From the NCBI GenBank assembly GCA_902766785.1, contig CACXEO010000103.1, forward strand, positions 1 through 34,536: a stretch of DNA of 34,536 bases. Direction: 5' to 3'. How positions within the stretch are numbered: position 1 is the first letter of the stretch; every line of letters begins with the position of its first letter. The stretch is from Oscillospiraceae bacterium. Lineage in GTDB: Bacteria; Bacillota; Clostridia; Oscillospirales; Ruminococcaceae. Below are positions 7,429 through 15,019 of this stretch, in pieces. The position numbers were made by a program, and so were the translations under genes. The notes under the pieces were generated by a model. That model had not been told where the DNA came from. It ran no database searches and saw only the letters and a program-made list of their open reading frames with translations.

Positions 7429-8706
7429 TTATTTAATAACATCTTTGCGCATATACGGGCGGAGCGCCTCCGGAATCCGGACGCTGCCGTCTTCATTCAG
7501 GTTGTTTTCAAGGAAGGCAATCAGCATCCGCGGCGGCGCGACCACCGTGTTGTTGAGGGTGTGGGCAAAATAGTTCGGCCCTTCTTTGGGTTTTATACGA
7601 ATACCCAGGCGGCGGGCCTGCGCGTCCCCGAGATTGGAGCAGCTCCCCACCTCAAAATATTTCTTCTGGCGGGGCGACCAGGCCTCCACGTCAATACTCT
7701 TGACCTTGAGGTCGGCAAGGTCGCCCGAGCAGCACTCCAGCGTGCGGACCGGGATATCGAGAGAACGGAAGAAGTCAACCGTATTATGGTAAAGCTTCTC
7801 AAACCAGGCCGGGCTGTCCTGCGGCTCACAGACGACAATCATCTCCTGCTTCTCAAACTGGTGGATCCGGTAGACGCCGCGCTCCTCAATCCCATGGGCG
7901 CCGACCTCTTTCCGGAAACAGGGGGAATAGCTGGTCAGGGTCTGGGGGAGCTTGTCCTGCGGCAGGATGGTGTCAATGAATTTGCCGATCATGGAATGCT
8001 CGCTGGTGCCGATGAGGTATAAATCCTCCCCCTCAATTTTATACATCATGTTTTCCATTTCAGAAAAGCTCATAACACCGTTGACCACGCTGCTGCGGAT
8101 CATAAACGGGGGGATATAATAGGTGAAACCGCGGTCCACCATAAAGTCGCGCGCATAGGAAAGAATGGCGGACTGGAGCAGGGCAATGTCCCCGCAGAGA
8201 TAGTAAAACCCGTTGCCGCTGGTCTTCCGGGCGCTGTCCAGGTCAATCCCGTTGAGCCTTTCCATAATATCAACATGGTAAGGCACCTCAAATTCCGGCA
8301 CAAACGGGTCGCCGAATCTTTCGACCTCCACATTTTCGCTGTCGTCCTTCCCAATCGGGACAGACGGGTCAATGATATTTGGGATGACCATCATGATCTT
8401 TTTTATTTCCTCAGACAAGGGGCCTTCCTTTGCCTCCAGCTCGGCCAATTCTTTGGCGATAGCTGCGACCTCCGCCTTGGTGGCCTCTGCCTCCTCCTTT
8501 TTTCCCTGCGCCATCAGCGCGCCAATCTGCTTGCTGATAGAGTTGCGCTGGCTGCGAAGTTCATCACAGCGGGTCTTGGCCGCGCGGAACTCCGCGTCCA
8601 TAGCAATAACCTTGTCCACCAGGGGGAGCTTTTCCTCCTGGAATTTCTTTTTAATGTTCTCTTTGACCGCTTCCGGATTGGCCCGGACAAATTTCATATC
8701 CAGCAT
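7429..8706 (-). CDS. serS: Serine--tRNA ligase
   Basis: SerRS charges tRNA-Ser (and tRNA-Sec where present) with serine in the cytoplasm. The 425-residue product has the N-terminal tRNA-binding coiled coil (about 30-100, rich in E/K/A), then the class II catalytic core. This contains LIGTSEHSMIG (T-x-E serine motif), FRKEVGAHG...YRIHQFEKQEM (motif 2) and PPRMLIAFLENN (motif 3 with its arginine). Length is normal. It begins 15 bases after parB, so it is the last gene of a soj-parB-serS unit. I saw no T-box leader, which fits it being inside an operon. Confidence 0.97.
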   Translation of the reverse strand: MLDMKFVRANPEAVKENIKKKFQEEKLPLVDKVIAMDAEFRAAKTRCDELRSQRNSISKQIGALMAQGKKEEAEATKAEVAAIAKELAELEAKEGPLSEEIKKIMMVIPNIIDPSVPIGKDDSENVEVERFGDPFVPEFEVPYHVDIMERLNGIDLDSARKTSGNGFYYLCGDIALLQSAILSYARDFMVDRGFTYYIPPFMIRSSVVNGVMSFSEMENMMYKIEGEDLYLIGTSEHSMIGKFIDTILPQDKLPQTLTSYSPCFRKEVGAHGIEERGVYRIHQFEKQEMIVVCEPQDSPAWFEKLYHNTVDFFRSLDIPVRTLECCSGDLADLKVKSIDVEAWSPRQKKYFEVGSCSNLGDAQARRLGIRIKPKEGPNYFAHTLNNTVVAPPRMLIAFLENNLNEDGSVRIPEALRPYMRKDVIK

Positions 8707-8721
8707 TGTTTCCCGACTCCT

Positions 8722-9585
8722 TTATTCATCTTTTCCGGCAAGCCGTTCCGCAAGGTCGCGGAGCTCTTCCCGGTTGTAAAATTCAATTTGAAGGGTTCCC
8801 TTTTCCCCTTCGGCAATTACCTTTACTTTTCGGTGCAGGGCGTCCTTGAGGGCGATTTCAAGTTCGTCAAAATAACTGTCCCGGGAAAACGGCCGTTTTT
8901 GGACTCCTACCTGCCCCGCCGCTTTCTTCTTCTGCTGGGAGCGCTTTTCAAGCTCCCGGACTGTCAGGCCCTTTTCAACGGCGAGTTTTGCGGTTTCCGT
9001 CATTTCGGCCTCATCGCCCAGCGCCAGGATGGCCCGCGCATGCCCTGCCGAAAGAGAGCCGTTTTCCAGAAACGGCAGGACTTCTTTCGGAAGCCCCGTC
9101 AATCGCAAAGCGTTTGCCACCGCGGAACGGGATTTCCCAACCCGCTTTGCCACCTGGTCCTGGGTGAAGCCGAAAGTGTCCATCAGCTCTTTATAGCCCA
9201 GCGCTTCCTCCACTGGATTTAAATCCTCTCGCTGCAGGTTTTCAATTAAAGCAATCTCCATTGTCTCCTGGTCGGAAAGGTCCTTAATCACAACCGGGAC
9301 ATCGGTAAGCCCGGCCATCCGGGCCGCACGCCAGCGGCGCTCCCCCGCAACCAGCAGGTAAGAGCCGTTGGTCTGGGGTTTGACAAGCAGGGGCTGCAAT
9401 ATACCGTGCTCCCGGATTGATTCCGCAAGCTGTGCAAGCGCTTCTTCGTCAAACCGTTTCCGCGGCTGCTCCCGGTTGGGTTCAATTTCAGTGAGCTTCA
9501 GGGTGATTACACCCTGTGCATCTGCCGTATTGTTATCGGCAAAAAGAGCTTCCAGCCCTTTGCCGAGTCCACGCTGTTTTGCCAA
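8722..9585 (-). CDS. parB: Chromosome-partitioning protein ParB (Spo0J)
   Basis: ParB binds parS, loads onto DNA as a CTP-dependent clamp, works with ParA to place the origin region, and recruits SMC. The 287-residue protein has the N-terminal ParA-stimulating stretch (KQRGLGKGLEALF), the CTP-binding segment GERRWRAARMAG, ENLQREDLNPVEEA, an HTH (TQDQVAKRVGKSRSAVANALR) and a C-terminal dimerisation part. I prefer TTG at 9585: it gives the family-typical start (M)AKQRGLGKG and has GAGGTGA just upstream. The alternative GTG at 9594 overlaps the soj stop as GTGA but has a poor ribosome binding site. Two perfect parS sites lie in this window. Confidence 0.95.
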   Translation of the reverse strand: MAKQRGLGKGLEALFADNNTADAQGVITLKLTEIEPNREQPRKRFDEEALAQLAESIREHGILQPLLVKPQTNGSYLLVAGERRWRAARMAGLTDVPVVIKDLSDQETMEIALIENLQREDLNPVEEALGYKELMDTFGFTQDQVAKRVGKSRSAVANALRLTGLPKEVLPFLENGSLSAGHARAILALGDEAEMTETAKLAVEKGLTVRELEKRSQQKKKAAGQVGVQKRPFSRDSYFDELEIALKDALHRKVKVIAEGEKGTLQIEFYNREELRDLAERLAGKDE

Positions 9586-9590
9586 TGGTT

Positions 9591-10361
9591 TCACCTCTGT
9601 TTATTTTTCTTGAGCAGTTCCTTTGCCAGTTCATCATAGGCCTTTGTCCCTTTAGAGCCCTTGTCGTAGTAAAGGATTGGCTGGCCAAAACTTGGAGCCT
9701 CGGAAAGACGTACATTCCGCGGGATGACCGTCTTATAAACCTTCTGCGGAAAGAATTTCTTCACCTCATCCACCACCTGGAGCGTCAGGTTAAGCCGCCC
9801 CTGGTACATGGTGAGGAGAACCCCTTCAATATCCAGCATCTGGTTATAGAGCCGTTTAACCTGCCTGACGGTCGCCATCAGCTGGGACAGACCTTCCAGC
9901 GCATAATATTCACACTGGATCGGCACCAGCAGCGTATCGCTTCCGGTCAGGGCATTGATTGTAATCAGGCCAAGGGATGGCGGACAGTCGACAAAAATGT
10001 AATCGTACCGTTCCTTAACCGGTGCTACAGCCCTTTTAAAACGGTAGGCGCGGTCTTCCATCTCCACCATTTCAACCTCTGCTCCTGCAAGCGCAATACT
10101 TGCCGGGATGACATCCACCCCTTTAAATTTGGTCTTTTGGATAATTTTTTCAGCTTTTTCCCCACCGATCAACATTTCATAGGAAGAGAGGGAACCGTCT
10201 CGTTTGCTGACTCCAAGGCCGCTGGTCGCATTCCCCTGCGGGTCAATATCAATAAGAAGCACCTTTTTTTTATGCGCGCCGACCGCCGCCGCAAGGTTGA
10301 CCGCAGTTGTGGTTTTCCCTACCCCGCCTTTCTGGTTCGCAATCGCTATGATTTTACCCAT
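9591..10361 (-). CDS. soj: Chromosome-partitioning ATPase ParA (Soj)
   Basis: Soj is the Walker-type ATPase partner of ParB. It binds DNA nonspecifically as an ATP dimer, and in Bacillus it also regulates DnaA. The 256-residue product has the deviant Walker A motif KGGVGKTT (residues 11-18), the [14 protein letters not shown] segment and [11 protein letters not shown] (Walker B). I chose the ATG at 10361 ([13 protein letters not shown]), which has GGGAGG four bases upstream. The ATG 12 bases earlier lacks a site. It is the first gene of soj-parB-serS. Confidence 0.96.
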   Translation of the reverse strand: MGKIIAIANQKGGVGKTTTAVNLAAAVGAHKKKVLLIDIDPQGNATSGLGVSKRDGSLSSYEMLIGGEKAEKIIQKTKFKGVDVIPASIALAGAEVEMVEMEDRAYRFKRAVAPVKERYDYIFVDCPPSLGLITINALTGSDTLLVPIQCEYYALEGLSQLMATVRQVKRLYNQMLDIEGVLLTMYQGRLNLTLQVVDEVKKFFPQKVYKTVIPRNVRLSEAPSFGQPILYYDKGSKGTKAYDELAKELLKKNKQR

Positions 10362-10410
10362 GCTGCCTCCCATAACTATTTTTTATACAACGCATCTTAC
10401 ATTTAAAATT

Positions 10411-10416
10411 ATTATA
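10411..10416 (-). promoter_or_regulatory. Candidate -10 element of the soj operon
   Basis: A perfect TATAAT on the minus strand lies about 50 bases upstream of the soj start. The -35 region at 17 bases is only T-rich, so the promoter is weak or activator-dependent as read. Confidence 0.4.
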
Positions 10417-10451
10417 CCATAGCACACGGCGAAAAAAAAGACAGGCTGCTG

Positions 10452-10465
10452 AAATTTCGTGAGAA
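10452..10465. promoter_or_regulatory. Palindrome resembling a Noc-binding site
   Basis: ATTTCGTGAGAAAT has perfect 5-bp arms and matches the Bacillus Noc site ATTTCCCGGGAAAT at 11 of 14 positions, counted by eye. It lies 10 bases from a perfect parS. Binding by the Noc-like protein encoded nearby is an inference. Confidence 0.35.
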
Positions 10466-10475
10466 ATCCACTGAA

Positions 10476-10491
10476 TGTTTCACGTGAAACA
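10476..10491. promoter_or_regulatory. parS site (ParB-binding centromere sequence)
   Basis: TGTTTCACGTGAAACA is a perfect 16-bp palindrome identical to the bacterial parS consensus. It lies in the spacer upstream of soj, the usual place for an origin-proximal parS. Confidence 0.95.
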
Positions 10492-10519
10492 CTTAACCCC
10501 CTTCTTTCTGGACACCATA

Positions 10520-10528
10520 TGTTATAAT
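10520..10528 (+). promoter_or_regulatory. Extended -10 promoter for the small membrane-protein gene
   Basis: TG-T-TATAAT (TATAAT at 10523-10528) lies upstream of a strong AGGAGGAGG ribosome binding site at 10551. No good -35 is present at 16-18 bases. Confidence 0.45.
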
Positions 10529-10599
10529 AGAAGAAGTAAACGGAATTGATAGGAGGAGGTTATTAAGGCGGAACTGCTTAAATATATCCTGTTTTTTCC

Positions 10600-10905
10600 A
10601 TGGATATCATCCTCGGGTTCTTTTCCCCTGGCTGGGTGCCTGCTATTTTTATGCATTTAACAGGGACTTTTGGCATTGAATATGGAGAAAACAACTGGAA
10701 CTTGGATTTTTTGGCATCTTTATGGGGCAGTTTTGAACTTCTTTTCTGGCTTGGGGCAGTCCTGTGCGTTCTGATCTGTCTCTGCTGGAAGTGTGCCCAA
10801 AGAAAAAAGTGGATGGCGCTGATTCCAATTGCTGTTTTCCTTTTTTCCTTCGGGATCGGTATTCTTTTTTTCGGCGGTTGGGACGTCTTTTTATCTCGAT
10901 TCTAA
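10600..10905 (+). CDS. Small hydrophobic protein, probably a decayed gene (paralogue 1)
   Basis: The frame from ATG 10600 encodes 101 residues with membrane-spanning segments around 45-67 and 75-95. This ATG has no ribosome binding site. The strong AGGAGGAGG at 10551-10559 instead points to codon ATT at 10562, which opens KAELLKYILFF in another frame. A T6 run (10592-10597) sits just where that frame would need a one-base shift to join this one. The repaired product would match the damaged neighbour at 10956-11295 along its length (for example PGWVPAIFMHLTG against PAWIGLSYMCMTG). I infer loss of the start codon and a -1 slip in the T-run. Function unknown. Confidence 0.55.
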   Translation: MDIILGFFSPGWVPAIFMHLTGTFGIEYGENNWNLDFLASLWGSFELLFWLGAVLCVLICLCWKCAQRKKWMALIPIAVFLFSFGIGILFFGGWDVFLSRF

Positions 10906-10955
10906 ACGGTTTGTCATCTTGATTTCATCAACAGCTATCTTTCCGGTTTCACTTT

Positions 10956-11295
10956 ATGAAATTTTCATTTAAAACCGCACTCGTTTCTCTTTGATCCGTT
11001 TTCTCCGCTTTCATTTTCCCTGCTTGGATCGGGTTGTCCTATATGTGTATGACCGGTCACGGAAAAGGCTATGGTTACGATTTGGGAAGTGAGGCCGATA
11101 TTTCACTTGCCATCGGCGTTTTTGGGTTCATCCTCTGGCTTGGTTCTTCTCCCTTATATCTGGCTCTGCCGCAGATTTTACAAGGCCAGGAAACGGCTGC
11201 TTGTGGTTCCCCTCGGCAGCTTTATCCTGTTTGCTTTATCCGGAATTCTATGGATGGGCGGCTTTGAAGAATTTCTCTATGCCTTTGGTTTTTAA
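10956..11295 (+). pseudogene. Frameshifted small membrane-protein pseudogene (paralogue 2)
   Basis: ATG 10956 opens MKFSFKTALVSL, then TGA at 10992, then in the same frame SVFSAFIFPAWIGLSYMCMTG...FGFILWLG. Around 11138-11150 the homology moves by one base into the frame that continues VLLPYIWLCRRFYKARKR and ends ILWMGGFEEFLYAFGF. The pieces together parallel paralogue 1, including the closing ILFFGGWDVFL-type segment. Thus one nonsense codon and one +1 frameshift are needed to explain it. It has no clear ribosome binding site. The pair lies between noc and soj, where most relatives have no such genes. Confidence 0.65.
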
Positions 11296-11345
11296 ACTCT
11301 TCAGCTTACCACCGCCTCTTTCCAAAAGATCGGGTTTTAACATAA

Positions 11346-11380
11346 TAAAGAGCCCGCTTCACAACGAAGCGGGCTCTTTA
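11346..11380. terminator. Bidirectional intrinsic terminator
   Basis: TAAAGAGCCCGCTTC (11346-11360), an ACAAC loop and GAAGCGGGCTCTTTA (11366-11380) form a perfect 15-bp stem. It lies between the plus-strand decayed pair and the 3' end of noc, and can serve both. Confidence 0.92.
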
Positions 11381-11397
11381 TTGTCCTTACTGTTCTA

Positions 11398-12198
11398 TTA
11401 TTCCTGCGTTTTTGGAATCCGCACGATATATTCAATGCAGGAGCCGTCTTCTTTCCGTTCCGCCTCCGCCTGGATACCGGCGCTTTTCATAACTGCCAAC
11501 GCCTTGTTGATGGTGTTTAAAAAAATCCGGACGTCTTTTACCACCGGGATCCGCATTTTTTTCGTCCGGTTGTCCAGCAGGCTTTCAAGATATTTCTCTG
11601 TCTGGCTGACATTGTACCGCCGCCGGATAATTTCCTCAATAGCCACTGCACGCTTGACATCGTCGCTGACCCGGAGAAGGGCGCGGGCATGGCGCTCGGT
11701 CAGGCCGCCTTCCAGGATGCGCGTCTGCTGTTCCGGCGGAATCCGGGAAAGCCGTATTTTATTGGCGATGGTAGACTGTGCCATGGAAAGGCGCTCGGCT
11801 GCTTCTTCCTGGGTGATATTCCACTCTACAATTGCTGCCGAAAGGGCGGTTGCCTGTTCAAAGAAGTTGAGATCCTGCCGCTGCAGGTTTTCAAGCAATG
11901 CAAGAACCGCTGAGTCTTTTTCGCTGGTTTCCATAATAATAGACGGAATTTGTACAAGGCCGGCAATTTTGGCCGCCCGGAGCCGCCGCTCCCCCGCTAT
12001 CAGTTCATAGCGGCCCTTCCTGTTTTTCCGCACCGTGACCGGCTGTAAAACCCCGTTCTGCCGGATACTCTGGGCAAGAGACGCAAGCGAATCCGGGTCG
12101 AAGCTTGTCCGGGGCTGCGCCGGGTTTGGCAGTATCTCTGACACATCCAGCAAAACAACCCGGTTGACTGTCTTTTCCTTTTGAAATAAGCTGGTCAT
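11398..12198 (-). CDS. noc: ParB-family nucleoid occlusion protein (Noc-like)
   Basis: The 266-residue protein is a ParB paralogue: LPNPAQPRTSFD, GERRLRAAKIAGL (CTP-binding motif), ENLQRQDLNFFEQA, and an HTH (TQEEAAERLSMAQSTIANKIRLS). Its position directly downstream of rsmG and near soj-parB is the classical place of noc, whose product in Bacillus inhibits division over the nucleoid through membrane-bound Noc-DNA complexes. The N-terminus TSLFQKEKTVNRVV is short and charged or amphipathic, as expected for a membrane-binding tail, though I cannot prove it. I chose ATG 12198, with AGAGGA eight bases upstream, over ATG 12207. Confidence 0.88.
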   Translation of the reverse strand: MTSLFQKEKTVNRVVLLDVSEILPNPAQPRTSFDPDSLASLAQSIRQNGVLQPVTVRKNRKGRYELIAGERRLRAAKIAGLVQIPSIIMETSEKDSAVLALLENLQRQDLNFFEQATALSAAIVEWNITQEEAAERLSMAQSTIANKIRLSRIPPEQQTRILEGGLTERHARALLRVSDDVKRAVAIEEIIRRRYNVSQTEKYLESLLDNRTKKMRIPVVKDVRIFLNTINKALAVMKSAGIQAEAERKEDGSCIEYIVRIPKTQE

Positions 12199-12320
12199 TT
12201 TGCACATCCTCTCTGCTGTCAGAACTCTCTAATAGCAGAATAACACAGGATGCACCAAAAGGCCACCGTTTTTCGTCGGGAAAAAGCACAGGAAACCGGG
12301 CTGCTTCGACACTATTTTTA

Positions 12321-13034
12321 TCACCCCAGCGGTGATTTGGAAATTTTGGCGGGAGTTCGGGGATATTTTGTCGGCGTTTGCGATATTTTTCTGATCCGAA
12401 GGATCGTCCGGCGGCTTCCATCCGGCAGTTCAAACCGGCAGATCTCTTCCAGCTTGCCGCCGAGGATAGCAATGGCTCCTTCCGCCTCCCTGAGCTCTTC
12501 TTCCATTTCGGGCCCTTTTAAAGCTGCAAACAGGCCGCCAACCTTTACAAAGGGGAGGCAGTATTCCGAAAGTGTGCGCAGGTGGGCAACAGCCCGGGCC
12601 GTGACCACATCCTGCATTTCGCGCAGGCCGGTCTTCCCAAGGTCTTCCGCCCTGCCGTGAAGGCAGTCCGCATGCAGCTTTAAAACGGCACAAAGTTCTT
12701 TTAAAAACCCAACCCGCTTATTCAAGCTGTCCACTAATACCAGGTGGAGGTCTCTCCTCACAATTCCAATAGGGACGGCGGGAAAGCCGGCGCCGGTTCC
12801 TACATCGGCAAGTCTGCCGTTTTGCGGCAGTTCAGCCGCTTTTAAAAGAAGAAGGCTGTCCGCAAAGTGCTTGAGCGCAACCTCTTCCGGCGCGGTAATC
12901 GCCGTGAGGTTCATCCTGCTGTTCCAGTCAACCAACAGGTTATAATAAAGGTCAAACCGGTTGAGCTGCTCCTCATCCAAAGGGATTGCCAGCGCGTCTG
13001 CCGCCTGGGCCAAAGCCTTTTTAAGTTCACTCAT
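12321..13034 (-). CDS. rsmG: 16S rRNA (guanine527-N7)-methyltransferase RsmG
   Basis: RsmG uses S-adenosylmethionine to methylate G527 of 16S rRNA. Loss gives low-level streptomycin resistance in other bacteria. The 237-residue product has MNLTAITAPEEVALKHFADSLL and the SAM-binding loop LADVGTGAGFPAVPIGI, then VVTARAVAHL. Its last ~20 residues are a polar, proline-containing tail. The start ATGAGTGA overlaps the end of mnmG by eight bases, so the two are translationally coupled. A 122-base gap separates it from noc. Confidence 0.95.
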   Translation of the reverse strand: MSELKKALAQAADALAIPLDEEQLNRFDLYYNLLVDWNSRMNLTAITAPEEVALKHFADSLLLLKAAELPQNGRLADVGTGAGFPAVPIGIVRRDLHLVLVDSLNKRVGFLKELCAVLKLHADCLHGRAEDLGKTGLREMQDVVTARAVAHLRTLSEYCLPFVKVGGLFAALKGPEMEEELREAEGAIAILGGKLEEICRFELPDGSRRTILRIRKISQTPTKYPRTPAKISKSPLG

Positions 13035-14916
13035 GACGGCCTCTCCTCTCCCCTTCCAGCCAAATGGTCAGCACGGTGACGTCCGCCGGGGAAACGCCCG
13101 AAATACGTGAGGCCTGCCCAATATTGAGCGGATGGATTTTATTGAGCTTCTCCACCGCTTCAAGCCGGAGCCCGGTCACCGTGTGGTAATCAAATCCCTG
13201 CCCCGGAAGGCGGCGGGTTTCAAGCTTCCGCATCTGCTCCACCTGCTGGAGCTGCCGCCTGATGTACCCCTCATATTTTAACCGGATTTCTACCTGTTCT
13301 GCAACTTCACGGGGGACTTCCGGGCGCTCAGGATCAAACGCCGCAAGATCACCGTACCCAATCTGGGGGCGTTTTAGCAGGTCAATTGCCCGCACACCGG
13401 TTGTCACCGGGGATGTTTCACGTGAAACAAGAAGGTTGTTTAAAGCCTCGCTTGGCGGAAGGACGACCTTTTCCAACCTCCGGAGTTCTTCTTCAGTCCC
13501 GTCAAGCTTCTGTTGGAGCTTCTCCATCCGTCCCTTTCCAATTAACCCAATTTTATACCCCAGAGGGGTCAGGCGTTCGTCTGCATTATCCTGCCGCAGG
13601 AGCAACCGGTATTCGCTTCGCGAGGTCATCATCCGGTAAGGGTCCATACATCCTTTTGTCACCAGGTCGTCAATCAGGGTGCCAATGTAAGAACTTGCCC
13701 GGTCGAGGATGACAGGCTCTTTCCCCGCAAGCTTCCGGGCCGCGTTGATCCCGGCAACCAGCCCCTGGCCGGCCGCTTCTTCGTAGCCCGAGGTCCCGTT
13801 AAACTGTCCCGCACCGTACAGGCCGGGAATTTTTTTGAACTCCAGGGTTGGCAGGAGCTGAGTGGGGTCACAGCAGTCATACTCGATTGCATAGGCATTG
13901 CGCATAATCTCCACCCGTTCCAGCCCTTTGATGGTGCGCAGAAAAGCGAGCTGGACATCCTCCGGCAGAGAGGACGACATCCCCTGCAAATACATTTCAT
14001 CGGTATCCAGTCCCATCGGCTCAATAAAGAGCTGATGGCGCGGCTTGTCCGAAAAACGGACAATTTTATCCTCAATGCTCGGGCAGTAACGGGGGCCGAT
14101 TCCCTCAATCCGTCCACTATATAAGGGCGAGCGGTGGAGGTTATCCAAAATCACCTTATGTGTTTGTTCATTGGTATAAGCAATATAACAGGCAACCTTA
14201 TTTCTAAGCTCACCTTCGGTATCGGCCGAAAACGGAATAATATCTTCATCGCCCTCCTGCCGCTCCAATTTCGAGAAATCAATGCTTCTGCGGTGTACCC
14301 GGGCAGGCGTCCCGGTCTTGAAGCGCCGGAGTTCTACACCGATTCGCGCCAGATTTCCCGGTAAACCGGTCGCCGCAATTGAGCCGTCCGGCCCGGCGGT
14401 ATAAGACGCCTCACCAACATGTATTTTACCGTTCAGGTAGGTGCCGCTCGCAAGGATGGCCGCCCGGACTTTGTAAACCGCGCCAAGCGCCGTCTCAATT
14501 TCAGAAACCGCTCCCGTTTCATTCAACCGAATATCCACAACCTCACCCTGCTTGATCTCCAAGCCGGACTGTCCTTCAAGGACGCGTTTCATCCGGGCAT
14601 GGTAGGCCGTTCGGTCAGCTTGAACCCGCAGGCTGTGAACAGCCGGCCCTTTTCCAAGGTTGAGCATTCGGCTTTGAAGGAAGGTGGCGTCAGCCACACG
14701 ACCCATCTCTCCGCCCAGCGCATCAATTTCCTTAACAATATGGCCTTTCGCTGTTCCGCCGATAGAAGGATTGCAGGGCATATTCGCAATCCCATCCAGC
14801 GAAATGGTAAACAAAGCGGTTTTTGCCCCCAGCCGGGCAGCTGCAAGGGCGGCTTCACAACCCGCATGGCCAGCTCCAATGACCGCAACATCATATTCTC
14901 CTAAATAATATCCCAT
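13027..14916 (-). CDS. mnmG: tRNA uridine-5-carboxymethylaminomethyl modification enzyme MnmG (GidA)
   Basis: MnmG, with MnmE, builds the cmnm5 group on the wobble uridine of certain tRNAs, using FAD, NADH, methylene-THF and glycine. The 629-residue product has the N-terminal FAD-binding motif GAGHAGCE (14-21), PSIGGTAKGH, the GidA signatures GPRYCPSIEDK and GQFNGTSGYEEAAGQG, and a C-terminal helical MnmE/tRNA-binding domain. ATG 14916 has GGGAGGA seven bases upstream. It lies between mnmE and rsmG. Its coding sequence contains a perfect parS palindrome at 13414-13429. Confidence 0.97.
   Translation of the reverse strand: MGYYLGEYDVAVIGAGHAGCEAALAAARLGAKTALFTISLDGIANMPCNPSIGGTAKGHIVKEIDALGGEMGRVADATFLQSRMLNLGKGPAVHSLRVQADRTAYHARMKRVLEGQSGLEIKQGEVVDIRLNETGAVSEIETALGAVYKVRAAILASGTYLNGKIHVGEASYTAGPDGSIAATGLPGNLARIGVELRRFKTGTPARVHRRSIDFSKLERQEGDEDIIPFSADTEGELRNKVACYIAYTNEQTHKVILDNLHRSPLYSGRIEGIGPRYCPSIEDKIVRFSDKPRHQLFIEPMGLDTDEMYLQGMSSSLPEDVQLAFLRTIKGLERVEIMRNAYAIEYDCCDPTQLLPTLEFKKIPGLYGAGQFNGTSGYEEAAGQGLVAGINAARKLAGKEPVILDRASSYIGTLIDDLVTKGCMDPYRMMTSRSEYRLLLRQDNADERLTPLGYKIGLIGKGRMEKLQQKLDGTEEELRRLEKVVLPPSEALNNLLVSRETSPVTTGVRAIDLLKRPQIGYGDLAAFDPERPEVPREVAEQVEIRLKYEGYIRRQLQQVEQMRKLETRRLPGQGFDYHTVTGLRLEAVEKLNKIHPLNIGQASRISGVSPADVTVLTIWLEGERRGRHE
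13414..13429. promoter_or_regulatory. Second parS site, inside mnmG
   Basis: A perfect TGTTTCACGTGAAACA lies within the mnmG coding sequence and is read as Leu-Val-Ser-Arg-Glu-Thr. It is about 2.9 kb from the first site and on the same side of dnaA. Confidence 0.93.
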
Positions 14917-15019
14917 AACAATCCTCCCTTCCTTTCAACAAAAACACAAAACCGCGTTGAATTTATACCAACTATTATAAATCCGTTCCGGCGTTATAAG
15001 CCGGACAGATGGAACCCGG

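Noticed and set aside
8275-9222. 315-codon plus-strand open frame spanning serS and parB
   Set aside because: It is antisense to two conserved genes and has no initiation signal.
14999-15006. Possible terminator between mnmE and mnmG (TCCGGC...GCCGGA)
   Set aside because: The stem is only 6 bp and no T-run follows on the coding strand.
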